Assembly (NCBI GenBank): GCA_030833265.1
Contig: JAURHO010000002.1
Coordinates: forward strand, 1 to 37,787
DNA from: Crocinitomicaceae bacterium
GTDB lineage: Bacteria > Bacteroidota > Bacteroidia > Flavobacteriales_D > Crocinitomicaceae
Reading direction: 5' to 3'
DNA: 37,787 nt
Every line of letters starts with the position of its first letter. The stretch's first letter is position 1. The position numbers were made by a program, and so were the translations under genes. Of this stretch, positions 1-8,433 are shown piece by piece. The notes beneath the pieces are model-generated. The model did no database searches, was not told the origin of the DNA, and saw nothing but the letters and a program-made list of their open reading frames with translations.

Positions 1-104
1 TCACTCCTAGTTGCGAAAAATGCAACTGGACGTTTTTTAGCTTCGCAATTCAGTTTTCCGCCCCGTATATTTTGTTCTTCCTTTGTCAGACCAAAATGTA
101 TACT

Positions 105-1292
105 ATGAAAACAAAAAAATTACATTCAGCACTTTTATTGGTCGCCATTCTTTTTGGTCTCAACACCACCTATTTGGCGCAAACCAATGCAACTTTAGCG
201 GTTGCTAATCCAAATGTCAATTCTTTAACAATTAAACCAGAAGCTGCAGCGAAAATGATGCGCCTTGAGCTCATTAAGATGAACAAGTACAAGGTTTATG
301 ATGAGTTTGACATGAATGAAATCATCCAAACGAAAGAGGAGTATAAATCAGGTTGTTATGGCCAAAATTGCTTAACAAGACTCGGTGAAGAATTGAAAGT
401 AGACTACGTGATGTCTGGAAGCATTGATGGTCTGGGCAACAAAATTGTCGTGACCGTTAAAATCATCGATGTTAAAAATCAAGCACTTTACAAATCAGCG
501 GTCCGAGAATTTGACAACCAAGAAACAGAAATTCAGCGCATGATCGAGATCGTTCTGTCTGAAATGCACGGCATTACAATAGACAAAGTTACTTTAGATC
601 GCCTGGCCTTTAAAAACGAAATCATCACCTCAAATAATGTGGGTAAAGTAAATAATTCAGGTCCAAGAATTGGTGTGGCTTATCTTACTGGCGATTTAAA
701 TGATTTTGCAACACGTGATGAAAAATACGGGGGTTTGGGTATTCAGCCTTTTGCCTCAATGATTGGTTATCAAATTGAAGGACAGTATGTAGGAACAGAG
801 AATTTCTCAGCACTTGTAGAAGGAATCATCAATGTTTCGGGTCTTGAACAAGGCCAATTTGTTCCTTCTATATCATTGTTAAACGGGTTCCGTTTTGGCA
901 AAGGCAATTGGGAGTTCGCTTTCGGTCCACGCTTTGGTGTGTCAAGTACGTCAATCGGTTATGTAGATGCAAAAGGCGATTTTGGTGTACAAAATGCATA
1001 TTATACGGAACAAGAATGGACTGCTTCAGGTGGGAAAACAAATAAGGATGGTGATTTAATTACGGACCCAGGATTTACTAAAAACTTCGATAAGCGTGGT
1101 GCAAAAACAATGTCAACCTCTTTTTTAATGGCATTTGGAAAAACTTTCCAGGCGGGAGCGCTGAATATTCCGGTCAATATTTTCTATAGCTCTCAAAAAG
1201 GAGGGGGTTATGTAGGTATTAACATGGGTTTCAATGTTCAAAAGAGCAAGCAGCCGATTAACAAAACAACTAGTCCGGGACGTTATTATTAA
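105..1292 (+). CDS. Secreted CsgG/LpoB-like protein with a beta-rich C-terminal half
   Basis: I do not recognise a named gene. I start at the ATG at 105 because it opens directly into a signal peptide (MKTKKLHSALLLVAILFG, cleavage after about TTYLAQ); an in-frame ATG at 72 would put eleven uncharged or polar residues in front of it. The mature N-terminal part (about residues 35-170) resembles the alpha/beta fold of CsgG/LpoB/FlgO-type periplasmic proteins, including a SGCYGQNC pair of cysteines followed by LGEELKVDYVMSGSI, a pattern common in such domains of Bacteroidota and Leptospira. The rest (about 190-395) is glycine- and aromatic-rich with alternating hydrophobics, as in outer-membrane strands. 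It stands alone and is followed by a terminator. Family assignment is by eye; the role in the envelope is inferred. Confidence 0.6.
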   Translation: MKTKKLHSALLLVAILFGLNTTYLAQTNATLAVANPNVNSLTIKPEAAAKMMRLELIKMNKYKVYDEFDMNEIIQTKEEYKSGCYGQNCLTRLGEELKVDYVMSGSIDGLGNKIVVTVKIIDVKNQALYKSAVREFDNQETEIQRMIEIVLSEMHGITIDKVTLDRLAFKNEIITSNNVGKVNNSGPRIGVAYLTGDLNDFATRDEKYGGLGIQPFASMIGYQIEGQYVGTENFSALVEGIINVSGLEQGQFVPSISLLNGFRFGKGNWEFAFGPRFGVSSTSIGYVDAKGDFGVQNAYYTEQEWTASGGKTNKDGDLITDPGFTKNFDKRGAKTMSTSFLMAFGKTFQAGALNIPVNIFYSSQKGGGYVGINMGFNVQKSKQPINKTTSPGRYY

Positions 1293-1353
1293 ACGTTTGA
1301 AGGATTTATTCTATTTAAAATACGCAATTTAAAACAGATTAATTTGCGACTTT

Positions 1354-1392
1354 AAGCGCCCTGGTTCCATAGTTGGCAGGGCGCTTTTTTTT
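1354..1392 (+). terminator. Rho-independent terminator after the CsgG-like gene
   Basis: A perfect 10-bp stem, AAGCGCCCTG (1354-1363) with CAGGGCGCTT (1377-1386), has a 13-nt loop and runs into a tract of T residues. It lies about 60 nt after the upstream stop codon and separates that gene from the cyclase gene. Confidence 0.85.
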
Positions 1393-1467
1393 ATGTCGCT
1401 GTCTCTGCTTAAATTTGCTTGTTAATCCTGAAGTTGTATCTTCAGTGGAACATTTAAAAAACACCTC

Positions 1468-3045
1468 ATGAGCGCCTTGCTCTTTTTATTTATTTTCAAA
1501 TCTTGGTGGCTTTCTGGGCTTTTTGTTTTTGCGCTCCTTATTTTAATCTTGGTTTTTATTCGTAGACGTATTGAATCGAACCGCAGAAATCAAGTAAGGC
1601 TAGAGGTTAAAATTGCAGAACGCACCAAAGAAATCAGGCTCCAAAAGACCAAAATTGAAGAACAAAAAAGATTGCTCGAAGAAGAGAAAAACAAAGTCCT
1701 CGAGCAGCAGGCCTTACTGCAAGTTGAAAAGGACAAAACCGAACAATGGTTGCTGAACACACTGCCTTCGCAGGTTGTGATTGAATTAAAGCGCAATGGC
1801 AAGGTCAAAGCACAGGCCTTCAAGCAAGTTTCAATTATGTTCACTGATGTGGTGGGCTTTACACGAATTTCAGAGTCTATGGCTCCAAGCCGTATTGTCT
1901 CGAAATTGGACGTCCTCTTCCAAAAGTTCGATGAAATCATTCAGGCCAATAACCTCGAAAAAATCAAAACCATCGGGGATGCCTATATGTGTGCAGGTGG
2001 AGTGCCAGTTGAGAACTCTACCAATCCGATTGATGCTTGTTGCGCCGCTTTGCAAATTCAAGCTTTCATGGACAAGCTCAAATACGAGGCCATTGCCGAT
2101 CACGAAGATTATTGGGAAATCCGCCTTGGTATCAATACCGGACCTGTCATTGCTGGAATCATTGGAAATATTCGTTTGGCATATGATGTTTGGGGTTCTT
2201 CCGTGAATTTGGCACAACGCATGGAAATGCTTGGTGAACCTGGTAAAGTCACCATTACAGGTAATACTTTTCAGCACATCGAGCCCTATTTTGAATGTGA
2301 TTACAAAGGAAAAGCGCTGACCAAATCTCGCACGAAAGTTGACATGTACGTCGTGCAGCGCATCAAACCAGAACTTTCGGTCAATGGGGAGGGCTTGATT
2401 CCAAATTCTCGCTTTGAAGAAATCAAAAAGCTACATCATTACAGTTCTATAAAATATTATAAGGCTGAGCACCACGTGATGAACATTTTGGAAAAAAACT
2501 TGCCTGATGGGCTGCATTATCATTCAATTAAGCACACCAAAGATGTCGTCAAGTCCGTTGAACGCATTGCGTTGCTAGAAGGTGTCACCGATGAGGGGCT
2601 TTTCCTTTTGAAAACTGCGGCTATTTTCCACGATGCTGGTTTTATTGAAAAATACGATCACAACGAAACAATTGGTGCAAGAATGGCGCAAGAAATATTG
2701 CCGAAATATGGTTACACTGATCAACACGTCAAAACAATCGTTGAGCTCATTCATGCCACTGAAATTCCACACAAGCCGATTAATAAATTACAAGAAATCA
2801 TTTGTGATGCCGACCTCGATTACTTGGGTCGCGATGACTTCGAAATGATTTCAGATAATTTAAGGAAAGAGCTTACTGAAATGGGAAAAATCAGTGCTAG
2901 AAAAGAGTGGGACGAAATTCAAGTGAAGTTCTTGAATCAACACCAATATTTTACGCAAACTGCGCTACAATCTAGGCAAAAGAAAAAAGCCGAGAACCTC
3001 CAAACCGTGGTCGATCGCTTGGCTGCCGACGCCTATCAGGATTAA
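1468..3045 (+). CDS. Membrane-anchored class III adenylate cyclase fused to an HD phosphohydrolase domain
   Basis: One transmembrane helix (about residues 10-31) leads into a coiled coil (about 35-95), then a class III cyclase domain (about 115-300) and a C-terminal HD domain (about 330-510). The cyclase looks active: metal-binding aspartates D127 (FTDVVGFT) and D171 (KTIGDAY), purine-specifying K167 and D240 (YDVWG), which point to ATP rather than GTP, and transition-state N247 and R251 (SSVNLAQR). The HD domain keeps its metal ligands: H352 and H356, H388-D389 (FHDAGF), H429 and D447/D449/D451 (CDADLD). Known families are cyclic AMP synthesis and metal-dependent phosphohydrolysis; that both act on the same messenger is inference. 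The helix plus linker looks like the membrane-proximal part of Y_Y_Y-domain sensors, but no sensor domain precedes it. Confidence 0.85.
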   Translation: MSALLFLFIFKSWWLSGLFVFALLILILVFIRRRIESNRRNQVRLEVKIAERTKEIRLQKTKIEEQKRLLEEEKNKVLEQQALLQVEKDKTEQWLLNTLPSQVVIELKRNGKVKAQAFKQVSIMFTDVVGFTRISESMAPSRIVSKLDVLFQKFDEIIQANNLEKIKTIGDAYMCAGGVPVENSTNPIDACCAALQIQAFMDKLKYEAIADHEDYWEIRLGINTGPVIAGIIGNIRLAYDVWGSSVNLAQRMEMLGEPGKVTITGNTFQHIEPYFECDYKGKALTKSRTKVDMYVVQRIKPELSVNGEGLIPNSRFEEIKKLHHYSSIKYYKAEHHVMNILEKNLPDGLHYHSIKHTKDVVKSVERIALLEGVTDEGLFLLKTAAIFHDAGFIEKYDHNETIGARMAQEILPKYGYTDQHVKTIVELIHATEIPHKPINKLQEIICDADLDYLGRDDFEMISDNLRKELTEMGKISARKEWDEIQVKFLNQHQYFTQTALQSRQKKKAENLQTVVDRLAADAYQD

Positions 3046-3058
3046 TCTCTTTTGCGGC

Positions 3059-3769
3059 CTATAAAAAATGCGGAGTCCTTTGTCTTCCCTTATCTTTTTT
3101 GCCCTTTGCCTCAAGTGCATGGCTGTAAGAAAGATTCAGAATGGCTTTGTTTATGGCACCAGGGCTATAAAACCTTTGGTCATAGAGGTAAGCAATTTCA
3201 AGCTCTCCGGCTTTGTTTAATGCTATTGCAAGCCCAACGTTCCAACGTATTCTGTTCATATGATAACCGCGTTGTCCGGTCAATGGGGTGTAAAACAATT
3301 CCATGCCCGCTTGAGGCGTAATTTTTGAATTTTCAAGATTTACAGCAATGCTTGGCTTAAAGCGAAATGCATTATTGAATTCTGAACCGTAATCGGTAAC
3401 AGATTTATTTGCGGAAAATTGATAGCGCATTCTGAAGCCAAATTCAAGGCGATTGACTTGATGAATCAATTGAACGTTGGCATTCAAACGATGTTGTAAG
3501 CCATAGTTGCCAAAATCATCCTTGGAACCAATGAGACGGTAGTCAAGCGATGGACGAATGTACTTATTGAGCTTGTATTTATAAGAAACCTGAGGGAAAA
3601 TGGTTTGTAGCCCCGCAACATCAAAGCGCGTGGTAAGGTCAAGACCTACGCTTTGTTTTTTGTCAATTTTATAGCTTAGACCAAGTTCGTTCCAACTTTG
3701 AAAAACAGTACTGTTTTGTGCCAAAGTGAAAAAAGGCAAGAGCCCAACAAGAAGCAAATAACGCATCAT
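3059..3769 (-). CDS. DUF2490 family outer-membrane protein
   Basis: A 236-residue secreted protein with a short signal peptide (MMRYLLLVGLLPFFTLAQ). The mature part is a series of amphipathic strands, with the family's opening QSWNELGLSYKIDKKQSVGLDL and later blocks such as YRLIGSKDDFGNYGLQHR. DUF2490 proteins are predicted small outer-membrane beta-barrels of Bacteroidota with no settled function. The ATG shares its A with the stop of the lipoprotein gene upstream (TAATG at 3771-3767), so the two are almost certainly translationally coupled; a second ATG lies at 3766. It converges on the cyclase-HD gene with 13 nt between stops and no hairpin in the gap. Confidence 0.8.
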   Translation of the reverse strand: MMRYLLLVGLLPFFTLAQNSTVFQSWNELGLSYKIDKKQSVGLDLTTRFDVAGLQTIFPQVSYKYKLNKYIRPSLDYRLIGSKDDFGNYGLQHRLNANVQLIHQVNRLEFGFRMRYQFSANKSVTDYGSEFNNAFRFKPSIAVNLENSKITPQAGMELFYTPLTGQRGYHMNRIRWNVGLAIALNKAGELEIAYLYDQRFYSPGAINKAILNLSYSHALEAKGKKDKGRQRTPHFL

Positions 3770-4200
3770 TAACGAGTCACTATGATTTCACCCAAATCGT
3801 TCACCTCGTTTTTGCCCAACTCAATCGTGAACTTTACTGGAACCTTGGTATAGTAGTCGTCATCGTTATTGGTAAGGTTATTTCCCGGGTTGAAAATCTC
3901 GTTGTAGGCAAATACAGTGTAAGTTCCTGGAAATAAGTTATTGATGCTAAAAGTACCGTCGTAATTACATTCGATTTTATCGTCAAAGATGCTGTCTTGG
4001 GTCCCGTAAACAATGTAAATATCTTCTGTTGCACCGGGGTAACTTACGGTTTGGGATAAAACACCGTTGACATAAAGTTTCTCGTTGACAGTTAGTTTAC
4101 CAGTTATCTTGCTTCGCCCTCCTTGACCTTCATATTTTTTACAGGCACTTAAGACGAAAACAGCTGAAAGCAGTAAACTAAAAAATCGAAATTTTTTCAT
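3769..4200 (-). CDS. Small lipoprotein with an Ig-like/prealbumin-like domain
   Basis: A 143-residue lipoprotein: MKKFRFFSLLLSAVFVLSAC gives a clear lipobox (LSAC) with the lipidated cysteine at residue 20, followed by KKYEGQGG. The mature part reads as a single beta-sandwich: a GKLTV strand, an aspartate-rich turn (YDGTFSINNLFPGTYTVFAY) typical of carboxypeptidase-regulatory/SdrD-B-like folds, and a NNDDDYY acidic patch. No catalytic motif is visible. It is the first gene of a two-gene unit with the DUF2490 protein, suggesting that both work together at the outer membrane; what they do is unknown. Confidence 0.7.
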   Translation of the reverse strand: MKKFRFFSLLLSAVFVLSACKKYEGQGGRSKITGKLTVNEKLYVNGVLSQTVSYPGATEDIYIVYGTQDSIFDDKIECNYDGTFSINNLFPGTYTVFAYNEIFNPGNNLTNNDDDYYTKVPVKFTIELGKNEVNDLGEIIVTR

Positions 4201-4315
4201 TTGAATTATTTTTTTGACAATGTTAAGAAAAAAACAACTTTTCGAGTGAACTTACGTCTGCTAGTTTGGATAAAAATTGATTATTCAGTAATATTACCAA
4301 GCTAAACTCGCCTTA

Positions 4316-7300
4316 ATGAAACACTTACTACGCTCCATACTTTCCTCCTTGATTTTATGCAGTGCTATACCAGCATTTGGACAAGTAGTGATCAATGAAT
4401 ATTCTTGTTCAAATGTGACAGGAATTGTTGATGCCTATGGGGAACGCGAAGACTGGATCGAGCTCTATAACACAACGGCTGCTTCAGTAGATTTAACGGG
4501 TTGGTTTTTATCTGATAAAGCGACAAACCTAACCAAATGGCAAATCCCGAGTGGAGCCATCAATGCCAACGGTTTCAAAATGGTATTTTGCTCTAAAAGA
4601 AACACGGTAAACGGCACACAGTATCACCCAAACTTTAATTTATCTCAAACCGACGGCGATTGGATCATACTTTCAAATCCTTCTGCCGTGGTCGTGGATT
4701 CGTTTAAAATTGTTCACTTGACCAAAGCCAATCATTCTGTTGGGCGTTCAACGAACGGTGCTATCGATTTTAAATTGTTTACCACACCAACACCAAATGC
4801 CAATAATGCAGGCGGGGTTAACTTTTATCCACCCAAACCTGTTTTTAGTTTAGCACCAGGTTTTTATGCAAGTGCCCAGAGTGTCAGTATCACCTGTGCC
4901 GATCCAACGGCTACAATCCGCTACACCCTTGATGGCTCAGACCCAACCGCCACATCAACGGCCTATGCTGGTCCAATAAATATTCCGAGTACCAAAGTGC
5001 TTCGCGCGGCAGCTTTTGGCACTACTTTATCTTCTTTTACCGAGACCAACACATACTTCATTAATGTCAATCATTCCATTCCTGTCGTTTCTGTATGTTC
5101 TCAAGGCGTGTATAGTTTGGTTGCTAACGGAAGTCAGAATCCGCCTGAACGCATCGGAGCTTTTGAACTTTTTGAACAGGATGGCACTTTTATAGACGAA
5201 AGCGAAGGAGATTTCAACAAACACGGCAATGACTCTTGGGCTTATCAGCAAAGAGGTTTTGATTATGTATGCCGCGATCAATATGGTCAAAATGGCGATA
5301 TCGATCATCAAATTTTCCCGGAAAGGACACGCGATGGTTACCAACGCTTGATTTTAAAACCAGCCGCAAACGATAACTATCCATTTTCTAGCGGTGGCGC
5401 CCATATTCGCGATGCTTATGTGCATACGCTTTCAGACCGTGCTGACCTCAAACTAGATGAACGTACTTGGCGCCCATGTGTCTTGTATTTGAACGGAAGT
5501 TATTGGGGGGTTTACGAAATCCGTGAAAAGGCCGATGACCACGACTTCACAGATTATTATTATGATCAGGATAAGTTCAATTTACATTACTTAAAAACTT
5601 GGGGAGGAACTTGGCAAGAGTATGGCTCTCCGAATGCCCTACCAGCTTGGAATAACCTCAAGAATTATGTTGCTGCCAACAATATGGGAAATCCTGCAAA
5701 CTTTGCGTATGTAGATAGCTTGTTCAGCTGGAAGTCTCTTGTTGATTATTTTGTTTTAAACTCTGTTACTGTAACCACTGACTGGCTAAATTGGAACACC
5801 TCATGGTGGAGAGGCCTAGACACAACAGGAGACCACAAAAAATGGGGCTATGTACTCTGGGATCTCGATGCGACCTTCGGCCATTACATCAATTACACAG
5901 GCGTACCAAGCACCTTACCGAATGCAGATCCATGTAATGTAGAAAACCTACCAAATCCAGGAGGTCAGGGGCATACCGAGATTTTACAAAAGCTCATCAA
6001 TGAAAATCCAATAGTCGAACAATATTATATCGCTCGTTATATTGACCTTTTGAACACGAAGTTGTCGTGTTCGTTCATGATTCCTCTCCTTGATTCCATG
6101 TTGGCCGAAATTGAACCTGAAATGCCGGGTCAAATTGCAAAATGGGGCGGTTCCATGACCACTTGGCAAAACAACGTGTTGGCCCTCAAAAATTATATCA
6201 ATACCAGATGCGTTGCACTTACGCAAGGCCTCATCGATTGTTATCAATTGAGCGGCCCATTCGCAGTAACCTATGACGTCAGCCCAGCCGGAGCCGGCAC
6301 AATTCAAGTAAACTCTGTCAATCCACCGAGCTATCCTTGGGCCTCAAGCTACTTTGGAGGCATTCAAACTTTATTGGTCCCAACGCCAGCGCCTGGTTAT
6401 ATGTTTAGCCACTGGACCGTCACAACGGGGCCATTAGCGCTTCCTGCAACCACTGCCAATAATGCCATTACCATAAACGGTCCTGAAACTATTGTTGCTG
6501 TATTTATTCCAGACAACCCAGACCTAGATGGCGACGGATGTTTAAACGTCGATGAAATTCAAGTTGGCACAGATCCAAATAATCCGGATACCGATGGCGA
6601 TGGCGAAAATGACTGTGCAGAAATTGGTAATGTTACTGCACCTACTGATACCGACGGCGACGGCATCATTGACGCCCTTGAATCATCTATTATTGATACC
6701 GACGGCGATGGCGTAATGGACGAACTCGATCCAAATAACACAGATCCATGTATTCCGAACCCGAATGCTGGCCCTTGTGACCAAGATGGCGATGGACTTA
6801 CTAACACGCAAGAAGGATTAGCAGGAACGAGTCCGACGAATCCAGATACGGATGCTGATGGAATCAACGACGGGACAGAGGTAACAAATGGATCAAATCC
6901 ACTGAATCCTTGTGATCCAGATGACACTTTGCCTGGTTGTCAGATAGACACTGATTTTGATGGCCTCACGGACGCCCAAGAAGGCGTCTTGGGCACCAAC
7001 CCAACCAATCCAGACACAGATGGCGATGGCATCAATGATGGTGCTGAGGTTGCCAATGGCAGTAATCCGCTAGATCCATGCGATCCAGACGGCAGCAGCC
7101 CTGAATGTGCAACCGGCATTTATTTCCCGACTGCATTCTCTCCAAACGGAGTGGGGAATAACCTGAACGAATTTTATCAGGTAATAGCTGGTAAGGATAT
7201 CAAAGAACTCCAATTCAAGGTATTTGACCGCTGGGGAAATCTACTTTATGAATCGGGCAACAAACAATTCAAATGGGATGGCTCCTACAAAGGCAAACCT

Positions 7301-7393
7301 TGCAATAGCGGTGTGTATGCTTATATCTGTGACGTCACCTACGATACTGGTGCCACTAAAAAATTCACGGGTAACATTACCTTGATCAGATAA
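4316..7393 (+). CDS. Multidomain CotH-kinase surface protein, T9SS type B substrate
   Basis: A 1025-residue exported protein with a signal peptide ending at about AIPAFG. Domains in order: lamin-tail domain (about 24-166, starts VVINEYSCSN); chitobiase/hexosaminidase C-terminal-like module (about 172-246, IRYTLDGSDPT); CotH kinase domain (about 247-645) with RLILKPAAND, LNGSYWGVYEIREKAD and the WDLDATFGH metal-binding motif; a bacterial-repeat/InlB-B-like module (about 648-728, PGYMFSHWTV); seven or so thrombospondin type 3-like aspartate-rich calcium repeats (about 732-930, DTDGDG units); and a gliding-motility-type C-terminal sorting domain (about 934-1025, FSPNG...FDRWGNLLYE). CotH enzymes are protein kinases known from spore coats; here the enzyme would be on the outer cell surface. 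The gene is followed 2 nt later by a PorP/SprF protein. Confidence 0.9.
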   Translation: MKHLLRSILSSLILCSAIPAFGQVVINEYSCSNVTGIVDAYGEREDWIELYNTTAASVDLTGWFLSDKATNLTKWQIPSGAINANGFKMVFCSKRNTVNGTQYHPNFNLSQTDGDWIILSNPSAVVVDSFKIVHLTKANHSVGRSTNGAIDFKLFTTPTPNANNAGGVNFYPPKPVFSLAPGFYASAQSVSITCADPTATIRYTLDGSDPTATSTAYAGPINIPSTKVLRAAAFGTTLSSFTETNTYFINVNHSIPVVSVCSQGVYSLVANGSQNPPERIGAFELFEQDGTFIDESEGDFNKHGNDSWAYQQRGFDYVCRDQYGQNGDIDHQIFPERTRDGYQRLILKPAANDNYPFSSGGAHIRDAYVHTLSDRADLKLDERTWRPCVLYLNGSYWGVYEIREKADDHDFTDYYYDQDKFNLHYLKTWGGTWQEYGSPNALPAWNNLKNYVAANNMGNPANFAYVDSLFSWKSLVDYFVLNSVTVTTDWLNWNTSWWRGLDTTGDHKKWGYVLWDLDATFGHYINYTGVPSTLPNADPCNVENLPNPGGQGHTEILQKLINENPIVEQYYIARYIDLLNTKLSCSFMIPLLDSMLAEIEPEMPGQIAKWGGSMTTWQNNVLALKNYINTRCVALTQGLIDCYQLSGPFAVTYDVSPAGAGTIQVNSVNPPSYPWASSYFGGIQTLLVPTPAPGYMFSHWTVTTGPLALPATTANNAITINGPETIVAVFIPDNPDLDGDGCLNVDEIQVGTDPNNPDTDGDGENDCAEIGNVTAPTDTDGDGIIDALESSIIDTDGDGVMDELDPNNTDPCIPNPNAGPCDQDGDGLTNTQEGLAGTSPTNPDTDADGINDGTEVTNGSNPLNPCDPDDTLPGCQIDTDFDGLTDAQEGVLGTNPTNPDTDGDGINDGAEVANGSNPLDPCDPDGSSPECATGIYFPTAFSPNGVGNNLNEFYQVIAGKDIKELQFKVFDRWGNLLYESGNKQFKWDGSYKGKPCNSGVYAYICDVTYDTGATKKFTGNITLIR

Positions 7394-7395
7394 TT

Positions 7396-8433
7396 ATGCG
7401 CCCAGAAAATAGAATATTCTTGTTTTGTGCGCTACTCGTACTTTTTTCAAGTGCAAATGCCCAAGATTTTCACCTCACACAAATAGAGCGCAGCGCGCCA
7501 TACCTGAATCCAGCATTTGTTGGTGCCTACAAAGGTTATGAGCGCATTAGTTTACTCAATCGCAACCAATGGATCGGTACGGGCACTCAGTTCTTGACTA
7601 GTTACGGAATGGCCGAATTTACGCCAGGCCGCAACTTATCTAAAGAGCGCGCATATGTCAGTATTGCACCAACCTTTAGCAATGACGTCGGTGGTGACTC
7701 TCGCATGACGCAACGCTCTTTCGGATTAACCGTAAGCGGGCACTTGCCATTGGCTAAGGGACACTGGCTTGACGCAGGATTACAAACGGCTATTCAACAA
7801 CGCAGTGCAGATTTTAGCAAGCTACTCTATTATTCTCAATGGAATGGCTTGAGTCTGGATCCTTCGGTTTTTTCTGGCGAAGAAAATGATTTTGTCAGCT
7901 TTTCTTTCGTCGATGCGGGCTTAGGTTTGGCTTACCGATATGAACCAAATTCAAGAGGTGAGTTGAAGGAAGGTCAGTGGGCACTTACCACAGGGCTTTC
8001 CATGCAGCATGTCAATAAACCTGTATTGCAATACAATTCTTTGTCGGCAGATCGACTTTACCAAAAACTGGTGTCTTATGCGCAGTTTAGTTTAGGCCTG
8101 AATGGTGTTTCCGCCTTGAAATTCAGTTTGGCTTATACCCGACAAGGTAGCCATCAAGAGGCAATTTTTGGCGCACTTTACCGACTCCAAATGCGTGGCG
8201 CATCTCAAATTACAAATGAAGTAAGCAATCGTTTTTTAACTGCTGGTCTATATTTCAGATCGACTGCTGCGCTATCGCCGTACGTCGCTATTGACTTTGG
8301 CGCCCTCGATCTTGGGCTGTCTTATGATGCCGATTTAGGGCGTTTGGCATCGGCATACAGAAATTCTGTTGAAGTGAACCTTAGTTATACTTTCAACAAG
8401 AAGTCTATGTTTAAAGGTAACCGTTTGTTTTAA
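7396..8433 (+). CDS. PorP/SprF family type IX secretion membrane protein
   Basis: A 345-residue protein with a signal peptide ending at SSANAQ, followed by the family hallmark of a short helix and NPAFVGAYKGYERISLLNRNQW. The remainder is strand-rich, as expected for a 14-strand FadL-like barrel. SprF-type proteins are known to pair with individual T9SS type B substrates (SprF with SprB). The start codon lies 2 nt after the stop of the CotH surface protein, so this is very probably its dedicated export or anchoring partner. The last 23 nt overlap the 3' end of the convergent GH3 gene. Confidence 0.9.
   Translation: MRPENRIFLFCALLVLFSSANAQDFHLTQIERSAPYLNPAFVGAYKGYERISLLNRNQWIGTGTQFLTSYGMAEFTPGRNLSKERAYVSIAPTFSNDVGGDSRMTQRSFGLTVSGHLPLAKGHWLDAGLQTAIQQRSADFSKLLYYSQWNGLSLDPSVFSGEENDFVSFSFVDAGLGLAYRYEPNSRGELKEGQWALTTGLSMQHVNKPVLQYNSLSADRLYQKLVSYAQFSLGLNGVSALKFSLAYTRQGSHQEAIFGALYRLQMRGASQITNEVSNRFLTAGLYFRSTAALSPYVAIDFGALDLGLSYDADLGRLASAYRNSVEVNLSYTFNKKSMFKGNRLF

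Noticed and set aside
11..48. Inverted repeat TTGCGAA...TTCGCAA at the window start
   Set aside because: Seven base pairs with a 24-nt loop and no T-tract after it; too weak to call a terminator.
1293..1467. Possible small gene or missing sensor exon upstream of the cyclase
   Set aside because: The region holds a terminator and no open frame with protein-like composition.
6559..6927. Minus-strand open frame rich in Ser and Pro opposite the TSP3 repeats
   Set aside because: It is the antisense reading of the repeated Asp-Gly codons; its own pattern follows from that repetition and it has no start context.
6510..7110. Repeat array that might suggest a CRISPR or satellite
   Set aside because: The units are irregular in length, in frame with the CotH protein, and translate to calcium-binding TSP3 repeats.
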